From: Areca catechu
Lineage: Eukaryota; Streptophyta; Magnoliopsida; Arecales; Arecaceae
Assembly: GCA_021397845.1 (NCBI GenBank)
Contig: CM038043.1
Span: 28,023,501-28,087,500, forward strand
Direction of reading: 5' to 3'
Length of the DNA stretch: 64,000 nt
The notes beneath the pieces were generated by a model. That model was not told the DNA's origin and made no database searches. It saw nothing but the letters and a program-made list of their open reading frames with translations. The stretch's first letter is position 1; each line of letters opens with the position of its first letter. Positions 22,728-34,701 of the stretch are shown piece by piece. The position numbers were made by a program, and so were the translations under genes.

Positions 22728-23842
22728 TTGATTTATTCAATTAATAATCAATTAAATGTTTGAATGATTATATGCTATCTAATTATATCTAGCATGATAG
22801 TTGTAGCATATGTTGGTTGATGTATGCCACTAATTAGGTATTTCATTTAAACACTAATCGACATAGAGATATATTTAGATTATTCAGACATCATTCTAAA
22901 ATAAGGTTATCCTGACATAGCGATGGACATCTGCTATATGTAAGGTTATCTTAAAATAATGACATACTTGGCATATATTATGTTGTGGTGTTATATGCCT
23001 ATTGGATAGTTTGTAGTATTAGGATGTGTATGAGACCATGAAAGCCTTCTTTAATAATTATATTTAGTCATAGTATTTTAAAATTATAATACAAATCTAT
23101 TCAGGATTTTATTGATTAATTGGTGTCTAGAAAAGTGGTTATAGAAAGGTAAAGAGAATGTAGTTTTTAATTAGATCCGTTACTTACCTGGCCAAATTTT
23201 TGGTGTCTAAGGCAAGCATGGGGGGCCTCCCACCTCTCTCCCACTTACCTAGCTAGTTCGATTGATTTAGACCTTGAATTGAAAATGCTAATTAATTAAA
23301 ATATTACTAAACACCTTTCTTCATGCTAAGCCAAATTCATATAAAAAACTATAGTAGGTTTATTGTATAATACAAGGCCTACTCTAGGATTTGATGTGAA
23401 ATTTTGTCTTGGTGCATCCAATGCAAATTGATGGTGTTACTTTGTTATGTAACACAAGAGTAACATTTTCAAACATGACTATATAGAAATAAAGGGTTTA
23501 ACTAAACTAAGATATTATAGTTTATTGTGTAACACAAGATTGTGTCTTAGATGCAGCTATCATGTTGAGAGTTGCAAGGGTTGCAATTGAAAAAAGAGAA
23601 TTTCCTATTCTTGAACTCATAAATATTTGTTGTGTAATACAAGGCATTTATGAGGAATTAGAATCTCAACCCCACTAAAGAAATCCTATTATGATTTCTT
23701 GTTTACCATAGATGGGGGCTATGGTATGCGTAGTAAAATAGTGGGAGATACAATTAGATTGATTAGTGCTTATCTAGTTGTGTATATTATCTTAAGTGGT
23801 CTGCTTATATATTATTCTTTATTTTTTATGTAGATTAATATT
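22728..23842 (+). other. Untranslated leader of D
   Basis: AT-rich leader between primer site and gag start. The phrase 'catcattctaaaataaggttatcc' near 22,890-22,915 recurs in altered form near 50,985-51,010, which suggests that fragment comes from a related leader. No coding signal. Confidence 0.55.
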
Positions 23843-24263
23843 ATGGCTTCTACTTTATTACTGCAGGATATTTTAGATGCTAATAGTTGACTAGTCCCAA
23901 TTATGTGGATTGGTTAAGGAACTTGAGAATTATCTTAACTTAGGAGAAGGTCTTCTACATCCTTGATTCTTTTAATCTAGATTTGATCGGAGACGATGCT
24001 ACGGAGGAGGAAAGGGCCATATATAAAATATGGCAGAATGATAGTTTAATTGTTAAGTGCATTATGTTGGTCTCCATGAGCAATGACTTGTAGAGGAAAC
24101 ATGAAGAAATGAAACCTTAATCCATATTGCTCAATCTTAAAGTGCTTTATGGAGAGCAAAGTAGGGTTGTCTGATACGACATATAGAAGCAATTATTTCG
24201 AGCATGTAAGAGTGAGGGCTCATCCGTTCAAGTCCATGTACTATAGATGATTGACTTAATCAC
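23843..24263 (+). pseudogene. D gag remnant
   Basis: It starts ATGGCTTCTACTTTATTACTGCAG, corresponding to the start of the B gag (30,752). The reading MASTLLLQDILDAN is soon stopped by TGA. Later pieces match the B gag in order: the LRNLRIIL-like part, the ADEEER...IW segment, and a last part matching VLYMIELI of B, where the sequence is cut. Gag would form the particle. It is heavily mutated, and its 3' half, the protease and the first half of integrase are missing because of the deletion or insertion at 24,264. Confidence 0.75.
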
Positions 24264-26878
24264 TCAATTAGGTTAATTAGGATAAACAAGATGCAAGGAG
24301 ATGGACTCCTCGAGGTCAGTGATTATGAATCACTGCCCACTTGTGAATCCTATTTAGTTGGTAAAATGACCAAGTCACCTTTTACTGGACAAGGTGAACG
24401 AGCTACAGAACTTCTAAGTCTAATACATACTGATGTATGTGGACCGATGACAGTTAGTGCCAGAGGAGGATACAAATATTTCATTACTTTTACAGACGAC
24501 TTTTCAAGGTTCGGTTATGTCTTTCTAATGAGACATAAGTCTGAGTCGTTTGAAATGTTCAAACGATACCGTAATGAAGTAGATAAGCAAACCGGAAAAA
24601 GTATTAAAACCCTTCGATCTGATCGAGATGGTGAATACTTATCTGGTGAATTTTTGACATATCTTGAGGAGAATGGAATTCTCTCTCAGTGGACTCCTCC
24701 AGGAACACCACAGTTGAATGGTGTGTCCGAAAGGAGGAATCGAACCTTGTTGGACATGGTTCGATCCATGATGGGCTTTGCAACTTTGCCGCTATCCTTT
24801 TGGGGATATGCGCTTCAGACAGCCTGTTACTTATTAAATGATGTTCCAAGTAAGTCCATTGTCTCCACTCCGTATAAGATATGGACTGGACGTAAACCCT
24901 CAATCTCACACCTTCAGGTCTGGGGTTGTCTGGCTTACGTAAAGCATTTTGACTCAGACAAACTTGGTCCTAGGTCTGATCGATGTTTATTCATTGGTTA
25001 TCCTAAGGAAACCAAAGGGTATTTCTTCTATTTGGAGAATGAACAAAAGGTGTTCGTTACTCTTAGAGCTATCTTTTTGGAAAAGGAGTTCCTTGGAGAA
25101 GGAACTATAGCCTCTAAGATTGAACTTGATGAAGTTCAGCCAATAGAAGAACCTGCACACTCTAAGGACATCATAGAACCGGCTGTGATTGAATCACACC
25201 CAGAACCCATTAGGAGATCCGATAGAATACCGTGTCAGCCAGACAGATACTACGATTTCTTGGTCCGGGACGGTGATCCCATTGAGCTCGATGAGAACAA
25301 TGAGGATCCGATCACCTATATGGATGCTCTTCAGAGATCTGACTCTGAGGCATGGCTTAGAGCCATGCGATCCAAAATGGAGTCCATGGAAATCAACAAT
25401 GTTTGGGCATTGGTTGATCCGCCTGAAGGAATAAAATCCATCGGGTGTAAATGGATCTTCAAACAGAAAAGGGGCGAAGATGGAAAGGTAGAGACCTATA
25501 AAGCCCATCTGGTTGCCAAGGGGTATCGTCAGCGATATGGTATCGATTATGATGAGACTTTCTCTCCTGTGGCAATGCTCAAATCCATTCGGATCATGCT
25601 TGCTCTGGCAGCATATTTTGATTACGAGATCTGGTAGATGGATGTCCGAACCGCTTTCCTAAATGGGGAGCTGGAAGAGGAGGTGTATATGATATAGCCT
25701 GAAGGGTTCACATCCACAGATGAATCAAAAGTATGCAAGTTGTAGAGGTCCATCTATGAACTCAAGCAAGCATCTCGAAGTTGGAACTTACGGTTTGATA
25801 GGTGTATCAAATCGTACGGCTTCGTTAGGAACGGAGAAGAACCATGCATCTATAAATGGATTAATGGTTCTATGATTGTATTCCTAGTACTGTATGTTGA
25901 CGACATTCTCTTAATCGGGAATGATGCCGCAGCATTACAAGGAATAAAGGTCTGGTTATCATCTCAGTTCTCCATGAAGGACTTGGGTGAAGCTTCTTAC
26001 ATACTAGGTATGAAGATCAATAGAAATAGATCTAAGAAGCTTTTGGGATTGTCCCAGTCTATGTACATTGACACCGTACTGAAACGGTTCAGCATGAAAA
26101 ATTCCAAGAAAGGCTATCTCCCGATAGGTTCTGGAATTACTCTTTCCAAGAAGGATTGTGCGACAACTCCTGAGGAAAGAGAGCGCATGAGTAGAGTACC
26201 TTATGCTTCTGCAGTAGGCTCTATCATGTATGCTATGACTTGTACTAGACCAGACGTGGCATACTCACTAGGAGTAGTGAGCAGATACCAGTCTGTCCTA
26301 GGTGAGGTGCATTGGAAGGTGGTTAAAACCATCCTTAAGTATTTAAGAAATACTAAAGATCAATGGCTGATTTATGGAGAACCTGACTTGAAACTTGTGG
26401 GGTACTCTGACTCCAGTTTCCAGTCAGATAGAGATGATAGCAAGAGTGTGTCAGGGTTTGTATTTATCCTGAACGGAGGAGCGATCTGCTGGAAATGTTC
26501 CAAGCAGCCAACTGTTGCAGGCTCGGTATGTGAAGCAGAATATATTGCAGCATTAGATGCAGCAAAGGAAGCTGTATAGTTGCGGAAGTTCCTTGGAGAG
26601 CTAGGGTAGCACCTTCCCTAGATGGTCCTGTTCCGGTGTATTGTGACAGCACTGGAGCCATTACTCAAGCTAAGGAGCCTAAAGCTCATCACCGCACCAA
26701 GCATATTCTATGGCGCTACCACCTCATACGAGAGATCGTAGAACGAGGCGACATCAATCTTCTGAAGATCGATGGAAAAGAAAATCTTGCCGACCCCTTC
26801 ATTAAAGCCCTCGAAATTAAAGAGTTCGACTATTGTAAATGGGAAATGGGTATTAGATACTCTTCTGATTGGCTTTAG
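24264..26878 (+). pseudogene. Copia A: integrase, reverse transcriptase, RNase H, 5'-truncated
   Basis: It begins at the pre-integrase domain and reads integrase (HTDVCGPM, DDFSRFGYVF, the SDRDGEY and NGVSERRN segments), then copia RT (LVAKGYRQ, VLYVDDILLIGND near 25,884-25,922) and RNase H (CEAEYIAA, KAHHRTKHI), ending DWL-stop at 26,876-26,878. The catalytic integrase residues and the YVDD of RT are intact. Stops lie at 25,636, 25,696 and 25,744, each CAG in B but TAG here, and at 26,577 (TGG in B, TAG here). It has no gag, protease or 5' LTR. The sequence differs from B by a few percent. Confidence 0.92.
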
Positions 26879-26891
26879 TACAAGTGGGAGT

Positions 26892-29230
26892 TGTTGGAAA
26901 TTGTGTCCCAAAGCAAATCGCCTGGGTTGTAGGCAGTTGTGCTAAGTATTGTATTCATTTTATGAATTAATAAAATATTATTTTTAGCAGCTTATCACAT
27001 ATTGTATTTCCCTGAAATAAGCTCTTTCCATGTGATAAAGTCCTTAGGACTACACTGACTTCGATACAGAGAGGATGTATCGAGTGGTCCTTAAACCTGG
27101 TTCACAACAAAAGGATATATTGTACTGGACGGCAGTATATCTAGTATAGGTTGTTGCAGTTCACATCGTTTGGTTGACCTCTTGACCAAATGAGTGTGGT
27201 GACACTGATGTGATCTGCAAGTTGGATATGTAATATCTCATTGAACATGACTCGTGCAGCCCCTTTCTGCCAAAGGGAAACTCATGATTGGATATGGGTA
27301 TATGTGTCCCTCTGACCTGAGGTCATCACGGTAGCTTGCATGCAACTCCTGTGCTTTGGTGCCGGACTACCCGGATTTTTAATCCGGTGATGGAAGATTT
27401 CTGGGTATAGGGAAGTACTTGTGGAGCAGTGATGGACCAAGATGGAATTGACCTGTCCAAACAGTTTGGATTGAATGTCTCGCAGTATCTCAAATTAGCA
27501 AATCCTCGGCCGGGGTAGTCCTAGTGAAGAGTCACTAGGCTTGCAAGGTTGAGACACGTAGTCACTGACACAGTCTGGGTTGGTAGCCCAAATCTTTGTC
27601 GTCCTGAGCATTAGAGGTCAAAGGGATGAATTATACGATAACCATATGCCAGAGGTTCGATAATTTGCTCCCGCATCTTTGACTTATCCGGACGCCAGGA
27701 CCCATTGCTAGATGGTTTCCTGTGCTGGTACTAGAATTGTTCTAGTGCTACCATTTAGGTTCGTACCTATGAGGTCACATGCCACAGAGGATTACTCTCT
27801 GATCCGGATACCGATTACGATTGGGAATCGTCTCGATTTTATGGTCACAGAATTTTTTTTTGAGCACTCTTTTCCCCGTCTTACCGATGTCTGTGTCAAT
27901 CGAAATTGTTCCGGGTTGACCAGCACTGCGCCAGGATTTTTCTGAATTAGTTTTGAACTGATTAGGAGTTCGTTTCGGTCTTCAATTGGTTGTGAACCAA
28001 TTTTTTACCCTTGAACCGATTTTGAACCGTTCTTGATTGGATTAAAAATCCCTGAACCAGTTTTTGAACCGGTGGGATTAAATTGGACCGGTTTTTTGAA
28101 CCGTCGTTTTCTTTTGTTTACCGCATGACCGTTTACACGGTCATTTGCTGAGACCGAACGAATTCTCGCCGGGCGTCTTTTCCTCTCCCTCGCCCGCCAT
28201 CTCCTCTTTAATCCCAGTTTAATGGCCTGGTTAATGGGTTTAACCACAGCCTCATCGTCTCCCTGCCCCTCTCCCTCTTCCCTGCTGCTTTTAAACCCCA
28301 GCAGGCCCTGTTCTTCGCAAACACAAGAGTTTTTGGCTGGGAGTTGATGTTCTGGGTGTTGTTTTGGGCTGAAAAACCGTGAGAGCTGGTTCCTTCCTTG
28401 GAGAGCTCATCATTCTTTCTACTGGGGTTTATAGGGATGGGTTTTGGTGAGAGATTAGGAGAGAAAGATCCTTGATTCCCTGATCTTGCTAGTGCTCAAA
28501 ATCTGTTCTACAGCAAAGGAAAAATTGCTGCAACTTACCGTGTCCATTGCTCCTTCCAGCGGCTAGCACCGCTTGTGGAGAAGGATCGGTGAACCCCGGG
28601 CGTGTCTCCCCTCTAGAGGGAGTATTCTTTTACTCCTGGGAGCAAGAGGGTCGAGCCGGATTCATTGATACAGCTCCAAACGCAAGGAAGAAGGCTGCTG
28701 TTTTTCTGCAGCAGAATTTTTCTGGCAGCAACTTGGGTGATTTTGTACACCCTATACATTGTGTATTTCTTGCAGATTTCGATTGGTGATCGAAGAAGAC
28801 TCTTCTCCCTTGCCGCTGTTTCGATTTGGGAGGAAAAGGAGCTCCGAACATCGCCGTTTGGTCGCTGTTTTGAAGAGCGAAAACAGAGTAACCTAACGTC
28901 CAAAGGTAGAAGACAACAGGAATAAAGTTATTCCTGTTATCCTAGCTATTCCAGCAGTTATTCCAGAGTTATTCCAGGTGGAATAAAGGTGTGAAAATTT
29001 TATTTTTAATCATGCATAAATAAATGTAATTTTTATATATTTTATAAATATTATATGCCTTGTTACATGCCTATTTTAATACATGCAACTTGAATAGATT
29101 AGGTCCTGGGCAGAGCAGTTTTCTGCTTCATGATTTTTAAAAAAAATTATTTTAAAATCCATTCTGCTCCCATAACTATTTGCATGCCTAGCGTAGGACT
29201 TTGTCAAACCACCTGCACCCTTTTCTTTCA
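26892..29230 (+). repeat. Middle LTR of the copia array (2,339 bp)
   Basis: It starts TGTTGGAAATTG after the purine-rich CAAGTGGGAG and ends CCCTTTTCTTTCA, followed by a tRNA primer site. It serves as 3' LTR of A and 5' LTR of B. A TATA-like CTTTTAAAC lies at 28,288-28,296; the solo relative at 42,312-44,688 has a better TATATAAG there. LTR ORFs such as 28,547-28,789 occur in all three copies but look like no protein I know. Confidence 0.93.
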
Positions 29231-29231
29231 G

Positions 29232-29247
29232 TGGTATCAGAGCCAGG
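29232..29247 (+). other. Primer-binding site of B
   Basis: TGGTATCAGAGCCAGG is one base after the LTR end and fully fits the 3' end of plant initiator-Met tRNA, the usual primer for copia elements. This is the best preserved primer site in the window. Confidence 0.92.
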
Positions 29248-30751
29248 TTGCAGGTGTAATTTATTCATGTATGCATGTATGTAGATTAAATAGTTTAATC
29301 AATCAGTGTATCAAATTATTTTTGGAACCTAGTTGAGACCTTCACCACGACCATGTATCTTTGACACGATACGGATCGTCTGTGTTGACCTTTTCAGAAG
29401 GATCCTTAAAGGATATAAAATTAAAAAATTGTTTTAATTTTTAGATACATGAAATTGGCATGTATTTAGGCATGTTTTATATTGGATATAAAATTTGTAA
29501 AATATATAGATGCATGATTTTTGTTATGTAAAATTGTTTTACATAAAGACTTAATTAAAATTATTTTAATTAAGAATTTGGCTTATTAAATTATTAGGTT
29601 TATGAAATCTAATTTGACATGAATAAGCCATTTTGGGTTATTTGGGTTATTTCTCTAATTGGGTCCTTAATTGGGTTAGACCTAGGTTTAGTTGAACCGG
29701 ATAAAGAAGATTAATCAAAAGTTGATTAAGGTCATTCTTTAGAACTATCTAATAGTTAGATTAGTTGATTCGTTCATCTAAAATGGATCCAATTAGTGGC
29801 TTAGTGGACGTCCGAGTCTTTAGGCTAATCTGATCGAGTCTGGTAAATCGACTGGTGTCGAGGTAGGTTAAGCATTTTGATCATGGTTGTATGAGGCTAC
29901 CTCTTTCCTGGCCAACTTGGTTGGTGTCTAAGGAAAGGTGGTTAATGGCGGATACTCACCCATGATCTCACCTACCTGGCTAGTCGAGTCGACCAGAACT
30001 GATTAGAAAAGCTCAATGACTCGAGTTAACCCATGTCACCTAGGTTGATCGGTCTGACTGATCTATAGGTGCCCATGGATCGTTTGTTGATTCATATCAA
30101 CCCTCCTAGAATCTGATTATTCAGTGGGAGGATGATCCATGTTCTTGTCTTTTTCTTCTGTCACAACTAAAAATCCTCTAAAATTATTAGGTCCTTAAAA
30201 GACTAAGTCAAGGAGTTGATAGTGTCTTAGCCTCCCATTAAGTCAGTTAGAAATGTGTCCACTAGCTTGGTGTGCATCGGCAGTTCCAAAGAACGGGTGT
30301 ACATCCGGCGACTGGAATTTCTATCTGATCGATGATGGTTCAGTGCAACCTCCTTAACGGGACCACGTGGGCCGACCAAAGTCGGGCTTGGTCTTTAGTT
30401 AGCTGGAAGCATTGGATTTGTCATTTTAATGGTTGGACCTAACTAGAGACCCGCAATAGGAGGCCCCAAGGCCGATTGGGGTGTTCTCTAGGGCAAAATG
30501 AAATACTGAAAATTGTTTAGGGAAGCAATTGGTTTACGAACCTACCTTTAGGCTCGTATGGGTGAGCCGGCCAAAGTCAGGCTCATGCGAGGCCTATTGG
30601 ATTTCAGTACCCACTTGAAAAAGTGTTTTCATGGATTGGAGTTAGAGGCTACCAATCTTAAAAAAATTAGTGGGAGAAACCTTTAGACTAAAGTCCAAGT
30701 CTTTTGGTTAAAATTAATTCATACACCAATGTGGTCTTGTTTTCTTTTCAG
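29248..30751 (+). other. Untranslated leader of B
   Basis: About 1.5 kb between primer site and gag start, with short repeated phrases about 'ggtgtctaagg' (29,931; compare 23,200 in D) and 'ggccgaccaaagtcgggct' (30,370; compare 30,560). No coding domain. Leaders of this length are usual in copia elements with large LTRs. Confidence 0.65.
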
Positions 30752-31417
30752 ATGTCTTCAAACTTATCGCTTCGGTCACTTCTCGACAACGAGAAGTTAA
30801 AAGGTCACAACTTCGATAGTTGGTATCGAAGATTGAGAATCGTTCTGGAGCATGAACGGATCCTCTATGTGATAACGGATCCGGCACCTGAAATCCCTCC
30901 CGCTAATGCACGGAGTGCGGTCAGAGATGCTTATCTGAAGTGGGTCTCTGATCAAATTGCTGTCCATTGCATTATGTTAGCGGCGATGAACGACGAGTTT
31001 AGTCGCAAATTCGAGGAGGCCCAACCTGATGAAATCCTTCAAAAGTTGAAGGAATCCTTCGGCACCCCGGATGATGTAGAACGGTACAAAGTATCTTGTG
31101 CCATCTACAACTCCAAGATGCCGAATGGTGGTTCAGTCACTGATCATGTATTGTACATGATTGAGCTGATTAAAAAACTGGGCAAACTCGGGTGCCCCTT
31201 GCACGAGCAGCTCGGCAAGGATGCGATCCTGAATTCTCTTCCCTCCTCCTATCTTGATTTTCTCGATCATTACAGAATGAACAAGCCTACAGTCAACTAC
31301 CATGGTCTTTTGGGGTTGCTGCAGACTTTCGAGAAAGACCACCAACTGAAAAAAGGGGTGGTGAATTTAGTGGAAGTAGAGGTCGTCGTCCCTTTAAGAA
31401 AGGGAAGAAGAAAATAA
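30752..31417 (+). pseudogene. Copia B gag
   Basis: Gag makes the capsid of the virus-like particle. The start ATG at 30,752 follows a pyrimidine stretch; an in-frame ATG at 30,704 is less likely, since D and the gag family start with M-x-S-x-L. The 221 residues show a copia gag_2-type fold region (GHNFDSWYRRLR, VSCAIYNSKM, ELIKKLGKLG, LPSSYLDFLDHY). A one-base shift near 31,350-31,358, in a run of A and G, moves translation out of frame to a stop at 31,415-31,417. The basic tail and zinc knuckle continue in another frame from there, so gag and pol are no longer one frame. Confidence 0.88.
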
Positions 31418-34400
31418 ATAAGAAGGGAAAGAAGGTGCAGAATGCTCCTGGCCCTAGTCAAACCAGGAAGTATAAGGCTGATCAGTCTTCTGCAGAGTGC
31501 TTCTACTGCAAGAAGAAGGGACACTGGAAGAGGAACTGTCCTCTTTATATTGCATCCCTTGATCCGAATAGGACGAGGAAGCAGAAGTCTGCTGAACAAG
31601 GTATTTATATGATAAAACCTTGTAATTACTCAATTTTTGATACTGCTAACTGGGTATTGGATACTGGTAGTCCAATTCATGTTTGTAATTCGTTATAGGG
31701 ACTTCAAGTTAGCAGAAGATTTGAAGATGGAGAACAGTTTCTGAGCATCGGGAATGGAAATCGTGTTCCAGTACTGGCGGTTGGAGTCCTGCGTCTTGTC
31801 TTTGAGTCTTGTACTGTCGAACTAGTCGACTGTTACTATTGTCCTAGTTTTATTATGAGCATAATCTTTGTAGGCCTTTTGGCCAATTGTGGTTTTGAAC
31901 TATCAATAAAGGGAGATTTTTGCAATGTTATTTTGAATAACTCTGTGATAATGAAAGCTAGATTAAATAATGGCATATATGTACTATCAAGGCCTGTTAA
32001 TGTAATGTACACTTCTAGCAAACGCCCAAGATTAGATAATGTCAACGATTTGTATCTTTGGCACTGTAGGCTAGGTCATATTAACCAAAATAAGATAAAC
32101 AAGATACGAGGAGATGGACTCCTCGTGGTCAGTGATTCTGAATCACTGCCCACTTGTGAATCCTGTTTAGTTGGTAAAATGACCAAGTCACCTTTTACTG
32201 GAAAAGGTGAACGAGCTACAGAACTTTTAAGTCTAATACATACTGATGTATGTGGACCGATGACAGTTAGTGCTAGAGGAGGATACAAATTTTCATTACT
32301 TTTACAGACGACTTTTCAAGGTTCGGTTATGTCTTTCTAATGAGCCATAAGTCTGAGTCGTTTGAAATGTTCAAACGATACCGTAATGAAGTAGAAAAGC
32401 AAACTAGAAAAAGTATTAAAACCCTTCGATCTGATCGAGGTGGTGAATACTTATCTGGTGAATTTTTGACATATCTTGAGAAAGGAATTCTCTCTCAGTG
32501 GACTCCTCCAGGAACACCACAGTTGAATGGTGTGTCCGAAAGGAGGAATCGAACCTTGTTGGACATGGTTCGATCCATGATGGGCTTTGCAACTTTGCCG
32601 CTATCCTTTTGGGGATATGCGCTTCAGACAGCCTGTTACTTATTAAATGATGTTCCAAGTAAGTCTGTTGTCTCCACTCCGTATGAGATGTGGACTGGAC
32701 GTAAACCCTCAATCTCACACCTTCGGGTCTGGGGTTGTCTGGCTTACGTAAAGCATTTTGACTCAGACAAACATGGTCCTAGGTCTGATCGGTGTTTATT
32801 AATTGGTTATCCTAAGGAAACCAAAGGGTATTTCTTCTATTTGGAGAATGAACAAAAGGTGTTCGTTACTCTTAGAGCTATCTTTTTGGAAAAGGAGTTC
32901 CTTGGAGAAGGAACTATAGCCTCTAAGATTGAACTTGATGAAGTTCAGCCAATAGAAGAACCTGCACACTCTAAGGACATCGTAGAACCGGCTGTGATTG
33001 AATCACACCCAGAACCCATTAGGAGATCCGATAGAATACCGCGTCAGCCAGACAGATACCACGGTTTCTTGGTCCAGGACGGCGATCCCATTGAGCTCGA
33101 TGAGAACAATGAGGATCCGATCACCTATATGGATGCTCTTCAGAGATCTGACTCTGAGGCATGGCTTGGAGCCATGCGATCCGAAATGGAGTCCATGGAA
33201 ATCAACAATGTTTGGACATTGGTTGATCCGCCTGAAGGAATAAAACCCATCGGGTGTAAATGGATCTTCAAACGGAAAAGGGATGCAGATGGGAAGGTAG
33301 AGACCTATAAAGCCCGTCTGGTTGCCAAGGGGTATCGTCAGCAATATGGTATCGATTATGACGAGATTTTCTCCCCTGTGGCAATGCTCAAATCAATTCG
33401 GATCATGCTTGCTCTGGCAGCATGTTTTGATTACGAGATCTGGCAGATGGATGTCCGAACCGCTTTCCTAAATGGGGAGTTGGAAGAGGAGGTGTATATG
33501 ATACAGCCTGAAGGGTTCACATCCACAGATGAATCAAAAGTATGCAAGTTGCAGAGGTCCATCTATGGACTCAAGCAAGCATTTCGAAGTTGGAACTTAC
33601 AGTTTGATAGGTGTATCAAATTGTACGGCTTCGTTAGGAACGGAGTAGAACCGTGCATCTATAAATGGGTTAATGGTTCTGTGATTGTATTCTTAGTACT
33701 GTATGTTGACGACATTCTCTTAATCGGGAATGATGCCGCAGCATTACAAGGAATAAAGGTCTGGTTATCATCTTAGTTCTCCATGAAGGACTTGGGTGAA
33801 GCTTCTTACATACTAGGTATGAAGATCTATAGAGATAGATCTAAGAAGCTTTTGGGATTGTCCCGGTCTATGTACATTGACACCGTGCTGAAACGGTTCA
33901 GCATGGAAAATTTCAAGAAAGGCTATCTCCCGATAGGTTTTGGAATTACTCTTTCCAAGAAGGGTTGTGCGACAACTCCTGAGGAAAGAGAGCACATGAG
34001 TAGAGTACCTTATGCTTCTGCAGTAGGCTCTATCATGTATGCTATGACTTGTACTAGACCATACGTGGCATACTCACTAGGAGCAGTGAGCAGATACTAG
34101 TCTATCCCAGGTGAGGCGCATTGGAAGGTGGTTAAAACCATCCTTAAGTATTTAAGAAATATTAAAGATCAATGGCTGATTTATGGAGAACCTGACTTGA
34201 AACTTGTGGGGTACTCTGACTCCAGTTTCCAGTCAGATAGAGATGATAGCAAGAGTGTGTCAGGGTTTGTATTTACCCTGAACGGAGGAGCGATCTGCTG
34301 GAAAAGTTTCAAGCAGCCAACTGTTGCAGACTCGGTATGCGAAGCAGAATATATTGCAGCATCAGATGCAGCAAAGGAAGCTGTATGGTTGCGGAAGTTC

Positions 34401-34688
34401 CTTGGAGAGCAAGGGGTGGCACCTTCCCTAGATGGTCCTGTTCCGATGTATTGTGACAGCACTGGAGCCATTGCTCAAGCTAAGGAGCCTAAAGCTCATC
34501 ACCGCACCAAGCACATTCTGCGGCGCTACCACCTCGTATGAGAGATCGTAGAACGAGGCGACATCAATCTTCTGAAGATCGATGGAAAAGAAAATCTTGC
34601 CGACCCCTTCACTAAAGCCCTCGGAATTAAAGAGTTCGACTATTATAAATGGGAAATGGGTATTAGATACTCTTCTGATTGGCTTTAG
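31418..34688 (+). pseudogene. Copia B zinc knuckle, protease, integrase, RT and RNase H
   Basis: Domains in order: CCHC knuckle CFYCKKKGHWKRNC (near 31,499-31,540); aspartic protease with WVLDTGSPIHVC (near 31,651-31,686), then a stop at 31,696; pre-integrase LWHCRLGH (near 32,056); integrase with HTDVCGPM, SDRGGEY and NGVSERRN; RT with LVAKGYRQQYG and VLYVDDILL (near 33,700); RNase H with CEAEYIAASDAAKEA; end DWL-stop at 34,686-34,688. Breaks: stop 31,696; one-base loss near 32,290; stops at 33,774 and 34,098 (CAG in A) and at 34,538 (CGA in A). A three-base loss near 32,481 removes one residue. All catalytic motifs remain visible. The lineage looks Angela/Tork-like, which I cannot confirm. 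Confidence 0.92.
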
Positions 34689-34701
34689 TACAAGTGGGAG
34701 T

